Assembly: GCF_900163655.1 (NCBI RefSeq)
Contig: NZ_FWFG01000093.1
Span: 1 to 59,402 of the forward strand
Direction of reading: 5' to 3'
Source: Brachybacterium nesterenkovii
GTDB taxonomy: Bacteria; Actinomycetota; Actinomycetes; Actinomycetales; Dermabacteraceae
DNA length: 59,402 nt
Shown here: positions 33,585 to 42,783 of the stretch, piece by piece
Position numbering within the stretch: position 1 is the first letter of the stretch
Layout: every line of letters begins with the position of its first letter
The notes under the pieces: model-generated
Told to the model about the DNA's origin: nothing
What the model saw: only the letters and a program-made list of their open reading frames with translations
The model's database searches: none
Position numbers and translations under genes: made by a program

Positions 33585-34044
33585 CGGTCCCCAGATCATC
33601 GACCCGCCCCAGTACTCGGTGGCGTGGCTGATCCTCGCGGCCCTGTGCGCGCTCGTGATCGCCGCGCTCGTGCTCGGCACGCTGCGCATCACGCGCGCCG
33701 TCGTCGAGCGCTCCGCCTACGCGCGGCGCCCCAGCGACGTGGAGACCCTCAAGGCCGAGTTCCTGCGCGCGGTCAACGCCGTCGGCGACCGCGTCGACGA
33801 GGGGGAGGTCGACTCGCGCGAGGCCCACCGCGAGCTCACGGCCGTCATGCGCGCCTTCGTGCGGCGCACCACGGGGCTGGACGTCACGAGCCAGGACGTC
33901 GCCGCGCTGCGCGCCGATGCCCGCACCCGCGAGGTCGGGGAGCTCGTGGCGGACCTCCAGGAGCCCGAGTTCGCGCTCGCGAGCTCCCGGGATATCGAGG
34001 AGTCGCTGCGGCGGGCCCGGGGGGTGATCCGCGCATGGTCATGA
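33571..34044 (+). CDS. Membrane protein of the MoxR/Bat operon (DUF4381-like)
   Basis: 157 residues. One membrane helix near the N-terminus (VAWLILAALCALVIAALVLG) followed by a soluble alpha-helical domain (VETLKAEFLRAVNAVGDRVD; LTAVMRAFVRRTTGLDVTSQ). Position between DUF58 and vWA genes, size and topology resemble the small DUF4381-type component of these operons. Family assignment is from context and general character, not a diagnostic motif. It overlaps the DUF58 gene by 14 bp and the next gene by an ATGA. Confidence 0.75.
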   Translation: MPIADGPQIIDPPQYSVAWLILAALCALVIAALVLGTLRITRAVVERSAYARRPSDVETLKAEFLRAVNAVGDRVDEGEVDSREAHRELTAVMRAFVRRTTGLDVTSQDVAALRADARTREVGELVADLQEPEFALASSRDIEESLRRARGVIRAWS

Positions 34045-35057
34045 GCCTGTGGTGGCTCGCGCTGCTGATCCTCGTGCTCGCGCTCGCCGTGTGGGCGATC
34101 TGCTTCTGGAACCGGCGCTCGGTGCGGCGCTCGCCCGTCATCGTCGCCAACTCCGCGTTCCTCGAGCGCATCCCGAGCTTCGCCCGCGCCCAGCGCACCG
34201 CCCGCGCCCTGCGGGCCGCGCTCGTCGTTCTCGCCGTCCTCGGCGTCGTCGGCTCCGCGGTGCTGTCGGGCCGCATCGCCACCGAGCACGTGCAGACCCC
34301 CAAGTTCGCCCAGCGCGACATCGTGCTGTGCCTGGACATCTCCGGCTCGATGTACCAGTACGACACCGAGATCCTCTCGACGTTCGCCGGCATGGTCGAC
34401 AGCTTCGACGGGGAGCGGGTGGGGCTGTCGGTGTTCAACTCGACCTCGCGCACCGACTTCCCGCTGACCAACGACTACGAGCTGATCCGCACCCAGCTCG
34501 ACCACGACGCTGAGGCCATCGACTTCGACGAGCAGGGCTACCGGATGGGCACCCGCCAGTACCCCGAGGAGAAGCTGCGCATGTTCGCGGACTTCATCGA
34601 GGGCACGCGCGGCATCGACGACCAGGCGTCCCTGGTGCCCGACGGCCTCGCCGCCTGCGCGCAGGAGTTCGACCAGGCCGATACGGACCGCAGCCGCTCG
34701 ATCATCCTGGCGACCGACAACGAGGTCAACGGCGACACGATCTACACCCTCGACGAGGCCGCCAAGACCCTCCAGGACCGGGACATCTCGCTGTACACGT
34801 TCTACCCGGGCGCCTCGGAGTGCTCGCAGACCTGCGCCGACGAGCTCAAGCAGGTCACCGAGGCCCACGACGGCCACTTCTACGCCTCCTCGGACCCGCA
34901 GGCGATCCCCTCGATCCTCGCCCAGATCCAGAGGACGCAGGCCGTCGAGATGGGCGCGACCCCCTCGGTGCTGCGCACCGACCACCCGCTCGCGGGCTGG
35001 CTCCTGACCTACCTGGCCGTCCTCGGCCTGGTCCTGGCCGGTTGGAGGAGCCGCTGA
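34041..35057 (+). CDS. vWA-domain membrane protein (BatA-like)
   Basis: 338 residues from ATG 34041 (ATGA overlap); ATG 34035 is possible too. Membrane helices at the N-terminus (SLWWLALLILVLALAVWAIC; TARALRAALVVLAVLGVVGS) and C-terminus (LLTYLAVLGLVLAG) frame a vWA domain with a MIDAS motif DISGSM in IVLCLDISGSMYQYD and downstream SIILATDNEVNG. Such proteins are partners of MoxR ATPases. The stop overlaps the start of the next vWA gene by one base. Confidence 0.9.
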   Translation: MSLWWLALLILVLALAVWAICFWNRRSVRRSPVIVANSAFLERIPSFARAQRTARALRAALVVLAVLGVVGSAVLSGRIATEHVQTPKFAQRDIVLCLDISGSMYQYDTEILSTFAGMVDSFDGERVGLSVFNSTSRTDFPLTNDYELIRTQLDHDAEAIDFDEQGYRMGTRQYPEEKLRMFADFIEGTRGIDDQASLVPDGLAACAQEFDQADTDRSRSIILATDNEVNGDTIYTLDEAAKTLQDRDISLYTFYPGASECSQTCADELKQVTEAHDGHFYASSDPQAIPSILAQIQRTQAVEMGATPSVLRTDHPLAGWLLTYLAVLGLVLAGWRSR

Positions 35058-36082
35058 TGCGCGCGCAATGGCTCCTGCCCGTGGGGCTCGGGATCATCCT
35101 GCTGCTCCCCCTGCTGATCGCCTGCGCCGTGCTGCTCGTGCGCCGTCCGCGCCAGCGCTGGGCCTGGCTGCGCCGCCTGCTCATGGTCCTGCTGCTCGCG
35201 GTCGTCGTCGTGCGGCCCGTGACTCCGCTCGAGGGCGAGCAGACCCACCGCATGAACGCCAACGTGTTCTTCGTCGTCGACCAGACGGGCTCGATGAACG
35301 CCGAGGACTACGCCGACGGCCAGCCGCGGCTGGACGGCGTGAAGGCCGACATGCGCCAGGTGATGGGGATGACGAAGGGTGCGCGCTACTCGATCATCGG
35401 CTTCGACTCGACCGCGACGCGGCAGCTGCCGCTGACGACCGACCAGGGCGCCGTCGAGGCGTGGATCGACACGGTCGAGACCGAGTCCACGGCCTACTCG
35501 AAGGGCTCGAACGTCGATCGCCCGCTCGACGCGCTGCTGACGGGGATCTCGCAGGCGAAGAAGGACGACCCGGAGTCCAGCGTGCTGGTGTACTTCCTCT
35601 CCGACGGCGAGAACACCGATGGCGAGGACTCCGGGACGTTCTCGGCCTCCGCCCAGTTCATCGACGGCGGTGCCGTGCTGGGCTACGGCACGACCGACGG
35701 CGGGCGCATGAAGGCGCACGGCGGCCCGGACGACGGGCAGTACATCAAGGACCCCTCGGGCGCCGAGGGCGTCTCCGTGATCGATGAGAAGCAGCTGCAG
35801 ACGATCGCCGACGGCATGGGCGTGCCCTACCTGCACCGCACGGAGCCGGACGAGGACATGTCCGCGTCGATGGAGGGCATCACGCTGCGTCCCCTGCCGA
35901 TCACGAGCACCACGCGAGTGCCCACCTTCGAGGACTGGTACTGGATCGCCGCGATCCCGCTGGCCGGCCTCATGCTGTGGGAGCTCGGCGCGATGACCTA
36001 CCGCCTGCCGCGGCGCGTCGAGCGCGAGGAGATCCGCCGCTCCGCCGTGGCGGCGGGCACGAGTCCGGGGGAGAACCGATGA
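35057..36082 (+). CDS. vWA-domain membrane protein (BatB-like)
   Basis: 341 residues from ATG 35057 (TGATG overlap). Two N-terminal helices (LLPVGLGIILLLPLLIACAV; LLMVLLLAVVVVRPV), a vWA domain with MIDAS VVDQTGSMNAED (Thr in place of the first Ser) and LVYFLSDGENTDGED, and a C-terminal helix (WYWIAAIPLAGLMLWELGA). Paralogous in layout to the gene before it; the two probably form a heteromeric membrane complex served by the MoxR protein. Confidence 0.9.
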   Translation: MRAQWLLPVGLGIILLLPLLIACAVLLVRRPRQRWAWLRRLLMVLLLAVVVVRPVTPLEGEQTHRMNANVFFVVDQTGSMNAEDYADGQPRLDGVKADMRQVMGMTKGARYSIIGFDSTATRQLPLTTDQGAVEAWIDTVETESTAYSKGSNVDRPLDALLTGISQAKKDDPESSVLVYFLSDGENTDGEDSGTFSASAQFIDGGAVLGYGTTDGGRMKAHGGPDDGQYIKDPSGAEGVSVIDEKQLQTIADGMGVPYLHRTEPDEDMSASMEGITLRPLPITSTTRVPTFEDWYWIAAIPLAGLMLWELGAMTYRLPRRVEREEIRRSAVAAGTSPGENR

Positions 36083-37020
36083 GCACTGCACCACCTGCAC
36101 CCGCACCCGAGGGCGCCGTGCGCCCGGTGATGCCCGAGGCGCCGGATCCGCTGGTCCAGGACGAGCCCAAGCGCCCGCGGGACTTCGGGATCGACGTGGC
36201 CCGGCTGCGTCGCCTGCGCCGGATCGTGTTCGCGATCCTGGCGCTGCCGATCCTGATCCTCTCGCTGCTGATCGTCCGCTTCGTCTCGATGCCGCTCACG
36301 CAGGCCTGGCACGACGGCGCCTACGACGAGAAGGACTACGCGACCGCTGCCGACCGCCTGGGCCCGGTCGACACCATCAACTGGTTCGAGCCCTACCTGC
36401 CCCACCTCACCCGCGGCACCGACCTGCTGCAGCAGGGGCAGGACGCCGCCGCCGAGAAGGAGCTGCGCGTGGCGCTCGAGACCTGGCAGGAGGGCCGCGA
36501 CCTGAACCGGCCTGCGCACGCCGAGTGCAAGATCCTCAACAACCTCGCGATCTCGATCGAGCGCCAGGCCGATCAGATCGCCGACCCGGGCGAGCGCGGC
36601 GACCGCCTCTACGAGTCCGAGCAGCTGCTGGCGCCGTGCGCCGGCGGAGGCGGCGGGGGAGACGGCGGGGGAGACGGCGAGGGCCAGGGCGCCGGCAACG
36701 AGGACGAGGGCACCACCGGCGGCAACGGCGAGCGCATCGAGGACAAGCGCAAGGAGGCCGACGAGCAGGCCGGCAAGGAGCCCCGCGAGGGCGATCAGCC
36801 CAGCGAGGATCCGCCGGTGGACCCGAGCGAGGATCCCAGCAACGATCCCAAGCACGAGGACCCCAGCGGCAGCGAGCCGCCGGAGGAGGCGCCCACGCAG
36901 GGCGACTCGACGGACGACGCCAAGCAGGATGAGCTCAAGGAGCGCAACGAGAGCGCCAACGGCGGCTCCGGCGAGGAGTCCGAGGGCGGCGCCTCCCAGG
37001 CCCCGGCCAAGCCCTGGTGA
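36079..37020 (+). CDS. Membrane-anchored TPR-like protein with acidic Gly-rich tail (BatC/BatE-like)
   Basis: 313 residues from ATG 36079, overlapping the previous stop. One membrane helix (IVFAILALPILILSLLIVRF), then a helical domain with TPR character (DYATAADRLGPVDTINWFEP; QQGQDAAAEKELRVALETW; CKILNNLAISIERQADQ), then a ~120-residue Gly/Glu/Asp/Pro-rich tail with repeated PSEDP-like units. The final QDELKERNESANG resembles the C-terminal motif of BatC-type proteins. Last gene of the operon. Function unknown; probably a scaffold of the vWA complex. Confidence 0.75.
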   Translation: MSTAPPAPAPEGAVRPVMPEAPDPLVQDEPKRPRDFGIDVARLRRLRRIVFAILALPILILSLLIVRFVSMPLTQAWHDGAYDEKDYATAADRLGPVDTINWFEPYLPHLTRGTDLLQQGQDAAAEKELRVALETWQEGRDLNRPAHAECKILNNLAISIERQADQIADPGERGDRLYESEQLLAPCAGGGGGGDGGGDGEGQGAGNEDEGTTGGNGERIEDKRKEADEQAGKEPREGDQPSEDPPVDPSEDPSNDPKHEDPSGSEPPEEAPTQGDSTDDAKQDELKERNESANGGSGEESEGGASQAPAKPW

Positions 37021-37077
37021 TCGGCCGCGCGGCGAGCACCGGCGGTGCGCGGCGGGACGCGGCGGCATGATGGGGGC

Positions 37078-38271
37078 ATGACAGCTTCGACCCCGCGCGC
37101 CTATCTCGACCACGCCGCCACCACCGCCTTGCGGCCCGAGGCCCGCGAGGCGTACCTCGAGGCCGCCTCGGTGCTCGGCAACCCCACGTCGGTGCACGCG
37201 GCGGGGCGCCGCGCCCGCGCCGTGCTCGATGACGCGATCGAGTCCATCGCCTCCGACCTCGGCGTCCCGCGCTCGTGGCTGATCCTCACCTCCGGTGGCA
37301 CCGAGGCCGACAACCTCGCGGTGCGGGGTGCGGCGCTCGCGGCGCGGACGGCCGACCCCTCCCGGCGCGCGGTGCTCGCCTGCGCGACCGATCACCCGGC
37401 CACGCTCGCGACGGCACGGGCCCTGCAGGCCGACGGCTTCGAGGCCCGCATCGCCCCCGTGGACCGCGCCGGGCGCCTGCTGCCCGATGCGCTCGCCGAG
37501 CTCCTGGCCGACGGCGCCGTGGGCCTGGCGACCGCGGCGCTGCTGAACAACGAGACCGGGGCCGTGCAGGACGTCTCCGCGTTCTCCGCCCGTGCCCGCG
37601 CGCACGGGACCCTCGTGCACACCGACGCCGTCCAGGCCGTCGGGCACACTCCGCTGCCCGCGCGCGGCGAGGTCGACCTCATGACCATCACCGGCCACAA
37701 GATCGGCGCTCCCGTCGGCGTCGGCGCCCTCGTGGCCGACCCCGACGTGTCGCTCGCCCCCGGCACCACCGGCGGGGGCCAGCAGCGCGGGGTCCGCTCC
37801 GGGACGCTCGACGCCCCGCACGCTGCGGCGCTGGCCGCGGCCCTGCACCGGACCCTCGCCGAGGCCGAGACGGAATCGGCGCGCCTGCGGTCCCTGGCGG
37901 CGCGCCTGCGCGCGGGCATCGCCGCGATCGACCCGAGCGCCCGCTTCACCCTGGCGGATGACGCGCCCCAGGGCGGGCACATCGTCCACGTCGCCTTCCC
38001 CGGCGCCGACGGGCAGTCGCTGCTGTTCCTGCTGGACGAGCGCGGGGCCGAGGTCTCCGCGGGATCGGCCTGCAGCGCGGGGGTGACGAGCATCAGCCAC
38101 GTGCTGGAGGCCATGGGCATGCCCGAGGACGAGGCCCGCGGCTCCGTCCGCTTCTCGCTCGGCTGGACCTCGACCGAGCAGGACATCGACGTGGCGCTCG
38201 CGGCCTTGCCCGAGGCCCTCGAGCGAGCCCGCGCGGTCGGGGCGCTCGCCTCCGGGGGCCGGCTGCGCTGA
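37078..38271 (+). CDS. Cysteine desulfurase (NifS/IscS class)
   Basis: PLP enzyme that releases sulfur from cysteine for tRNA thiolation and Fe-S assembly. 397 residues. LDHAATTALRPEAREAYLEA at the N-terminus, the SGGTEADNLAVRG segment, PLP lysine in TITGHKIGAPVGVG, and the catalytic Cys loop SAGSACSAGVTSISHVL are all intact. In actinobacteria this type usually sits beside mnmA and passes it sulfur; here mnmA is 1.8 kb downstream, separated by decayed genes. Confidence 0.93.
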   Translation: MTASTPRAYLDHAATTALRPEAREAYLEAASVLGNPTSVHAAGRRARAVLDDAIESIASDLGVPRSWLILTSGGTEADNLAVRGAALAARTADPSRRAVLACATDHPATLATARALQADGFEARIAPVDRAGRLLPDALAELLADGAVGLATAALLNNETGAVQDVSAFSARARAHGTLVHTDAVQAVGHTPLPARGEVDLMTITGHKIGAPVGVGALVADPDVSLAPGTTGGGQQRGVRSGTLDAPHAAALAAALHRTLAEAETESARLRSLAARLRAGIAAIDPSARFTLADDAPQGGHIVHVAFPGADGQSLLFLLDERGAEVSAGSACSAGVTSISHVLEAMGMPEDEARGSVRFSLGWTSTEQDIDVALAALPEALERARAVGALASGGRLR

Positions 38272-38275
38272 GGGC

Positions 38276-38293
38276 CTCCTCCGATCGGAGGAG
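38276..38293. promoter_or_regulatory. Perfect 18-bp palindrome after the cysteine desulfurase gene
   Basis: CTCCTCCGATCGGAGGAG. It may be a terminator hairpin (7-bp stem, GATC loop) or an operator for the decayed transporter/two-component unit downstream. Confidence 0.55.
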
Positions 38294-38349
38294 ACGGCGC
38301 CGACCGCTCGGGCCATGTGCCGCCCTGCGTCCCGCGGGAGGCTCGAGGC

Positions 38350-39233
38350 ATGGAGATCATCCGCGCACGGGATGTGCGCAGGAGCTACGGCGGGCGCGAG
38401 ATCCTGCACGGCGTCGACTTCGACGTCGCCCAGGGCACGATCCTCGGGATCCTCGGCCCCAACGGATCGGGCAAGACCACCCTCGTCGAGATCCTCGGCG
38501 GCCTGCGCCCCCGCGACGGCGGCACGGTCGAGATCGAGGGTACCGACCCGCGGACTGCCCCGCCCGCCTGGCGCTCGCGCGTCGGGATGCAGCTGCAGCA
38601 GTGCCGTCTGCCGGCGCGCCTGCGGGTCGCCGAGGCCGTCGACCTCTTCGGCTCCTTCTACGAGGAGCCGGTCCCGACGGCCGAGCTGCTCGCCGCCTTC
38701 GACCTCGACGAGTGCGCCCAGTGCCCCGTCGAGAAGACCTCCGGCGGCCAGCAGCAGCGCCTCTCCGTCGCCCTCGCGCTGGTGGGGCGTCCCCGCTCCT
38801 GGACGCGCTGTTCATGGTGATCGCGGCAGTCTGCGTGATCGCCGCGCTCGTGATCTGCATCGTGCCGCAGCTGCTGGGCGGGGGCGGGGTCGCATCGCCC
38901 GGACTGGTCGTGCTCGCCGCCGGGCTGGCGCTGGTGGCCTTCCTCGCCCTGGGGTGCCTGCTGGCCGCCGTCGTCACCGGCCCCCAGGCCGCCGTCGGCG
39001 TCGGCAACGCGGTCAGCGTCCTCATGTGGCTGGCCGCGGGCATGTGGTTCCCGCGCGCCGCCTTCCCCGACTGGCTGCGCGCGATCACGGACGCGACGCC
39101 CGGGGGAGCGGCCGCTCGCCTCATGAACGAGGCCGCGGTCGGCGGGACCGTCGCACCGGGCCCGGTGCTCGTGTGCCTGGGCTGGGTGGTCGGGGCCGCG
39201 CTGCTGGCCGTCGCCCTCTTCCGCTGGGAATGA
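38350..39233 (+). pseudogene. ABC transporter remnant: ATPase N-half fused out of frame to ABC-2 permease C-half
   Basis: From ATG 38350 an ABC ATPase begins normally, with Walker A GILGPNGSGKTTLVE and signature TSGGQQQRLSVALAL, but breaks off at about 38793, just before where Walker B should be. From there a different frame encodes only the last ~145 residues of an ABC-2-type permease, with hydrophobic segments (FMVIAAVCVIAALVICIV; GLVVLAAGLALVAFLALGCL; VGNAVSVLMWLAAGMWFPRAAF) and ends at 39233. The simplest reading is one internal deletion that removed the second half of the ATPase gene and the first half of the permease gene. The truncated ATPase (156 residues) cannot hydrolyse ATP. Confidence 0.85.
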
Positions 39234-39310
39234 GCGTCCGGGCCGATGGCCGCGGGTGGCCGCGGCCCTCTCCCGGAGAGCGCCACCGGGAGCGCGCGGG
39301 AGGGAGCAGG

Positions 39311-39995
39311 ATGGGCGGTATGACCGCGCATCCCTCCTCCCGGGCTCGCCCCCGTGCGGCGGCGCGGGCGTGCGGCCGCCCGGCCTTCCCCTGGCCCTCG
39401 CGACGATCGTCCTGAGCCTCGTCGGCGGGCTCATCGCGCGCTCGGCGGCCCCCGCGCTCCTCCCCGCCTGGACCGTGCCGCTGATGATCCTCGCGGCGCT
39501 CGCGCTCGCGGTGATCGCCGCGAGACGTCCCGACGCGGTGCTGCTGGACTTGCGCATGCCCGGCGGCGACGGCCTCGAGACCCTCCGGGCTCTGCCGCCG
39601 GGATCGGCAGGGCGTCCGCGTTTCCTGGTCCTGACCACCTACGACACCGACCGCGACATCCGCTCCGCCCTGCGGGCGGGCGCCGACGGCTTCCTGCTCA
39701 AGGACGCGCCCCGCAGCGTGCTGCAGGACGCGTGCACCGCATCGCGCGCGGCGAGCCCGTCCTCGCTCCGCGGGCCCTCGGCGTGATCGCCGGGACCGAG
39801 AGTCCCGCGCTGACGGGCCGGGAGATCGATGTGCTGCGCGAGATCGCCAGCGGCGGCACCAACGCGGAGGCCGCCGCGCGCCTGTTCATCTCCGAGACCA
39901 CCCTCACATCGCATCTGGGGCACGTGTTCGACAAGCTCGGCGTGGGGGACCGCGCCGCCGCCGTCCGCGTGGCCTTCGAGCGCGGACTGCTGTGA
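39311..39995 (+). pseudogene. Two-component remnant: kinase membrane start joined to a NarL-type response regulator
   Basis: The first part encodes a membrane region like the sensor of a small histidine kinase (LALATIVLSLVGGLIARSAA; VPLMILAALALAVIAA). It runs directly into the middle of a receiver domain (RPDAVLLDLRMPGGDGLETL, Asp in LLDLRMP; FLLKDAPRS), so the kinase core and the receiver's first strand are deleted. A single-base deletion near 39731 then shifts the frame, and the LuxR-type HTH (LTGREIDVLREIASGGTN; LFISETTLTSHLGHVFDKLG) is read in another frame to 39995. Another frame change lies near the kinase start. With the ABC remnant upstream this was probably an ABC-ATPase/permease/kinase/regulator operon. 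Confidence 0.8.
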
Positions 39996-40108
39996 GAGCG
40001 GCCTCGTCCGGGCACTCGCGCGCACGACCTGGATGGGGACGATCGGGCGCGCGCTCGTAGACTTCTTCCCCGATGCCCGGGCGAGCGCCCGGCCGGAGGG
40101 GAGACGCG

Positions 40109-41215
40109 ATGAAGGTGCTCGCCGCGATGAGCGGGGGCGTGGACTCCGCGGTCGCCGCCGCCCGCGCCGCCGAGGCCGGGCACGACGTCGTCGGCGTGCA
40201 CATGGCGCTCTCGCGCAGCCGCGCCCAGACCCGCTCGGGCTCGCGGGGCTGCTGCACGGTCGAGGACGCCTCCGATGCGCGCCGCGCCGCCGAGCGCATC
40301 GGCATCCCGTACTACGTGTGGGACCTCTCCGAGGACTTCCACGACCTCGTGATCGCGGACTTCCTGTCCGAGTACGCGGCCGGCCGCACCCCCAACCCGT
40401 GCGTGCGCTGCAACGAGCGCATCAAGTTCGCCTCGCTCCTGGAGCGCGCCCGCCTGCTTGGCTTCGACGCCGTGTGCACTGGCCACTACGCGCGCATCGG
40501 CAACGCGGGCCCGGACGGATCGCCGTCGCTGCACCGCGCCCGCAACCTGCCCAAGGACCAGTCCTACGTGCTCGCGGTGATGGGGCCGGAGGCGACGGCC
40601 CGCGCCGTCTTCCCCCTGGGCGAGGACGAGGACAAGCAGGCGGTGCGGGATGAGGCCCGCGCCCGGGGCCTGGGGGTCTCGACCAAGCCCGACAGCTACG
40701 ACATCTGCTTCGTCGCCGACGGCGACACCCGCGGCTTCCTCGAGCGGAACCTCGGTGCGGCCCCGGGCGAGATCGTCGACGCCGACGGCACCGTGCTGGG
40801 CGAGCACGCCGGGACGCACGGCTTCACCATCGGCCAGCGCAAGGGACTGGGACTGCAGCGCCCCGCCCCCGACGGCGCGCCCCGCTACGTGCTCGACGTG
40901 CGGCCTGACACCCGCCAGGTGGTCGTGGGCCCCTCCGAGCTGCTCTCCCGGGCCGAGCTGACCGCGCGCGACCTCGTGGCCTTCGAGCCGATCTCGCCGG
41001 GGCGCCGCGTGCTCGCGCAGATCCGCGCCCACGGCGAGGCCCTCCCGGGCGTGGTCGAATCCGTTCCGGGCGATGGGCCAGCGGGGAGGGCCGAGAGCGA
41101 GCTTCTGCGCGTGCGCCTGGACGCGCCGGTCCGCGGTGTCGCGCCGGGCCAGACCCTCGTGCTGTACGACGGCGACCGGGTGCTGGCGTCGGCGACGCTG
41201 GAGCGCCGGGCATGA
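40109..41215 (+). CDS. mnmA: tRNA-specific 2-thiouridylase
   Basis: Thiolates U34 of Lys, Glu and Gln tRNAs. 368 residues from ATG 40109; GGAGGGGAG at 40095-40103 supports this start over one at 40073. PP-loop [16 protein letters not shown], catalytic Cys in [14 protein letters not shown] and second Cys in [12 protein letters not shown], and the tRNA-binding [12 protein letters not shown] segment are present. Sulfur is expected from the cysteine desulfurase encoded upstream. Its last codons overlap the next gene (ATGA). Confidence 0.96.
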   Translation: MKVLAAMSGGVDSAVAAARAAEAGHDVVGVHMALSRSRAQTRSGSRGCCTVEDASDARRAAERIGIPYYVWDLSEDFHDLVIADFLSEYAAGRTPNPCVRCNERIKFASLLERARLLGFDAVCTGHYARIGNAGPDGSPSLHRARNLPKDQSYVLAVMGPEATARAVFPLGEDEDKQAVRDEARARGLGVSTKPDSYDICFVADGDTRGFLERNLGAAPGEIVDADGTVLGEHAGTHGFTIGQRKGLGLQRPAPDGAPRYVLDVRPDTRQVVVGPSELLSRAELTARDLVAFEPISPGRRVLAQIRAHGEALPGVVESVPGDGPAGRAESELLRVRLDAPVRGVAPGQTLVLYDGDRVLASATLERRA

Positions 41216-42378
41216 CCGGGCAGGCGACGGGGGAGACGGCCCCGGTCCGCGAGGCGCTCGTGACGATCGGCGGCGACGGCACCTTCGCGCTCGGCCCGGG
41301 CCCGGACGGCCGCCCCGTCGAGGCCGAGCAGGCGCGCCTGCACGCGCTCACCCGTCTGCGGGCCCTGCTGGGCGATGACGTCGAGGAGCAGATCGCCACG
41401 CGCCTGCAGCTGCCGGCGGCGCTGGGCACCGAGGCCGCCGACCACCTGCTGCCCGCCTCGCTGTCCCTGCTCGCCAGCACCTCCGGCGACCTCGCGAGCT
41501 TCGGCTGGCGCCTGGGCGCCGGGACCGGACGAGCCTGGCACCGCGCCCGCGAGCTGCGCGAGCGCACGATCGAGGACGCGCAGATCGCCCTGCTCGGATA
41601 CGAGGGCCCGCTGCAGACGACGGCGCTGGGCCCGGTGACGCTCGGCGCGGCGACGTTCCTGCCCTCGGGGGAGCGCAGCCTCGCCGACCGCGGCGCCCTG
41701 CGCGACCTGCCGCACCTGGCGGCCGAGGGGATCGCCTCCCAGCTCGCGGCACTGGCCCAGCGCGTCCCCGGCGCCGCGCCGCACGTGCTGGTCCGGGAGG
41801 ATGCCGCCGCCCTCGTCGCGGGCGGGCGCGTCTCCACCGCCTCCGGCTACGGGCGCCACGAGCCGATCGCCGCGCCCGAGCTCGGAGCGCGCTGGCAGAA
41901 CCTGCTCGGCGCCCTGGGCGAGGCCTCGGGCATCACGCCCGGGCAGGCGACGCTCGCGCTGCCCGCCCGTGCCGATCTGCTCACCGCCGCCCGCAGCGCC
42001 GGATGGCGGCGCCTGGCGATCCCGCTCGCCGGGGCGAAGGGCCTCGACAGCCCGGCAGGCCGTGAGTTGTGGGAGGCGCTCGCCGAGGCCCGCGAGACGG
42101 GCATCGCCCTGGAGCTGCTCGTCGACCCGGTCCGCATCGAGCGCGAGCTCGACGCGCTCGCCGAGACCTGGACGCGCCTGGGCTACGGTGCGCGCGACCT
42201 CACGGGCCTCACGCTGCTGGCCCACCCGCGATCGCGCGCCGGGGGCAGATCGGCGGAGGCAGCGAGCAGGTCGGCGGACCCGGCGGCCGAGCCGACCCGC
42301 GACTCCCTGCTGACCGAGGAGGCCCTCGAGCGCGTGCTGCGGGCGGCGCCGGCGTGGGTGGAGCGCGTGCAGGGCTGA
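41212..42378 (+). CDS. MetE/UROD-like fold protein of unknown activity
   Basis: 388 residues, starting within the mnmA stop (ATGA). The order mnmA followed by a cobalamin-independent methionine-synthase-like protein is common in actinobacteria (cf. the Rv3024c-Rv3015c region). Parts such as [36 protein letters not shown] and [20 protein letters not shown] suit the TIM-barrel of that family. I see no His-x-Cys zinc site of true MetE, so methionine synthase activity is doubtful. A Ser/Arg/Ala-rich stretch near the C-terminus looks like a loop expansion. Confidence 0.65.
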   Translation: MTGQATGETAPVREALVTIGGDGTFALGPGPDGRPVEAEQARLHALTRLRALLGDDVEEQIATRLQLPAALGTEAADHLLPASLSLLASTSGDLASFGWRLGAGTGRAWHRARELRERTIEDAQIALLGYEGPLQTTALGPVTLGAATFLPSGERSLADRGALRDLPHLAAEGIASQLAALAQRVPGAAPHVLVREDAAALVAGGRVSTASGYGRHEPIAAPELGARWQNLLGALGEASGITPGQATLALPARADLLTAARSAGWRRLAIPLAGAKGLDSPAGRELWEALAEARETGIALELLVDPVRIERELDALAETWTRLGYGARDLTGLTLLAHPRSRAGGRSAEAASRSADPAAEPTRDSLLTEEALERVLRAAPAWVERVQG

Positions 42379-42394
42379 CCCGCGCGCCAGCCCG

Positions 42395-42430
42395 TCGCCT
42401 CCGACGTTCGGATCGCCTCCGACTTTCGGA
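42395..42430 (+). repeat. Two-copy 18-bp direct repeat
   Basis: TCGCCTCCGACGTTCGGA and TCGCCTCCGACTTTCGGA, one mismatch, adjacent. They fall between the MetE-like gene and the small ORF that follows. Confidence 0.75.
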
Positions 42431-42633
42431 TGCCACGGGCGGACGGACCATCCGCCGTGCGGGAAAGCGAACCGCAAGTGCTCGAGCTCGCGGTGACCGA
42501 GAATGAGGACGGCACCCTGCACCTGGTCGCCTCCGGGGAGGACCTGACGGTCGCATCGGATCAGGAGGGACGGATCCTCTTCGAACGCGGCTTCAGGTGG
42601 GAGCCTCGCGCGGACGATCCCTACAACCGGTGA
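42430..42633 (+). CDS. Small hypothetical protein (doubtful)
   Basis: 67 residues from ATG 42430, or about 52 from a GTG at 42478. The product is acidic with a well-mixed composition (ELAVTENEDGTLHLVASGED, RILFERGFRWEPRADDPYNR), which looks more like a real protein than the Arg/Pro/Ala shadow frames of this genome. No good ribosome site is seen at ATG 42430. No family recognised. Confidence 0.35.
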   Translation: MPRADGPSAVRESEPQVLELAVTENEDGTLHLVASGEDLTVASDQEGRILFERGFRWEPRADDPYNR

Positions 42634-42664
42634 TCCGCACCGCCCGCTGCCGCTCCTGGCAGGC

Positions 42665-42682
42665 GATGGACGGCCGTCCATC
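42665..42682. promoter_or_regulatory. Perfect 18-bp palindrome between convergent genes
   Basis: GATGGACGGCCGTCCATC, 9-bp arms without spacer, between the small ORF and the 3' end of the PIN gene. Possible operator or hairpin; no U-tract. Remaining bases of 42634-42783 show nothing else. Confidence 0.5.
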
Positions 42683-42783
42683 CGTCCGCGGCGGTGCCGT
42701 CCCATACCTCGTGCCGCACCGCGCACCAGGGTCCGACAGCAGGAGCGGCCGGTCGGCCTCGCAGGAGCATGACCGACGCCGGC

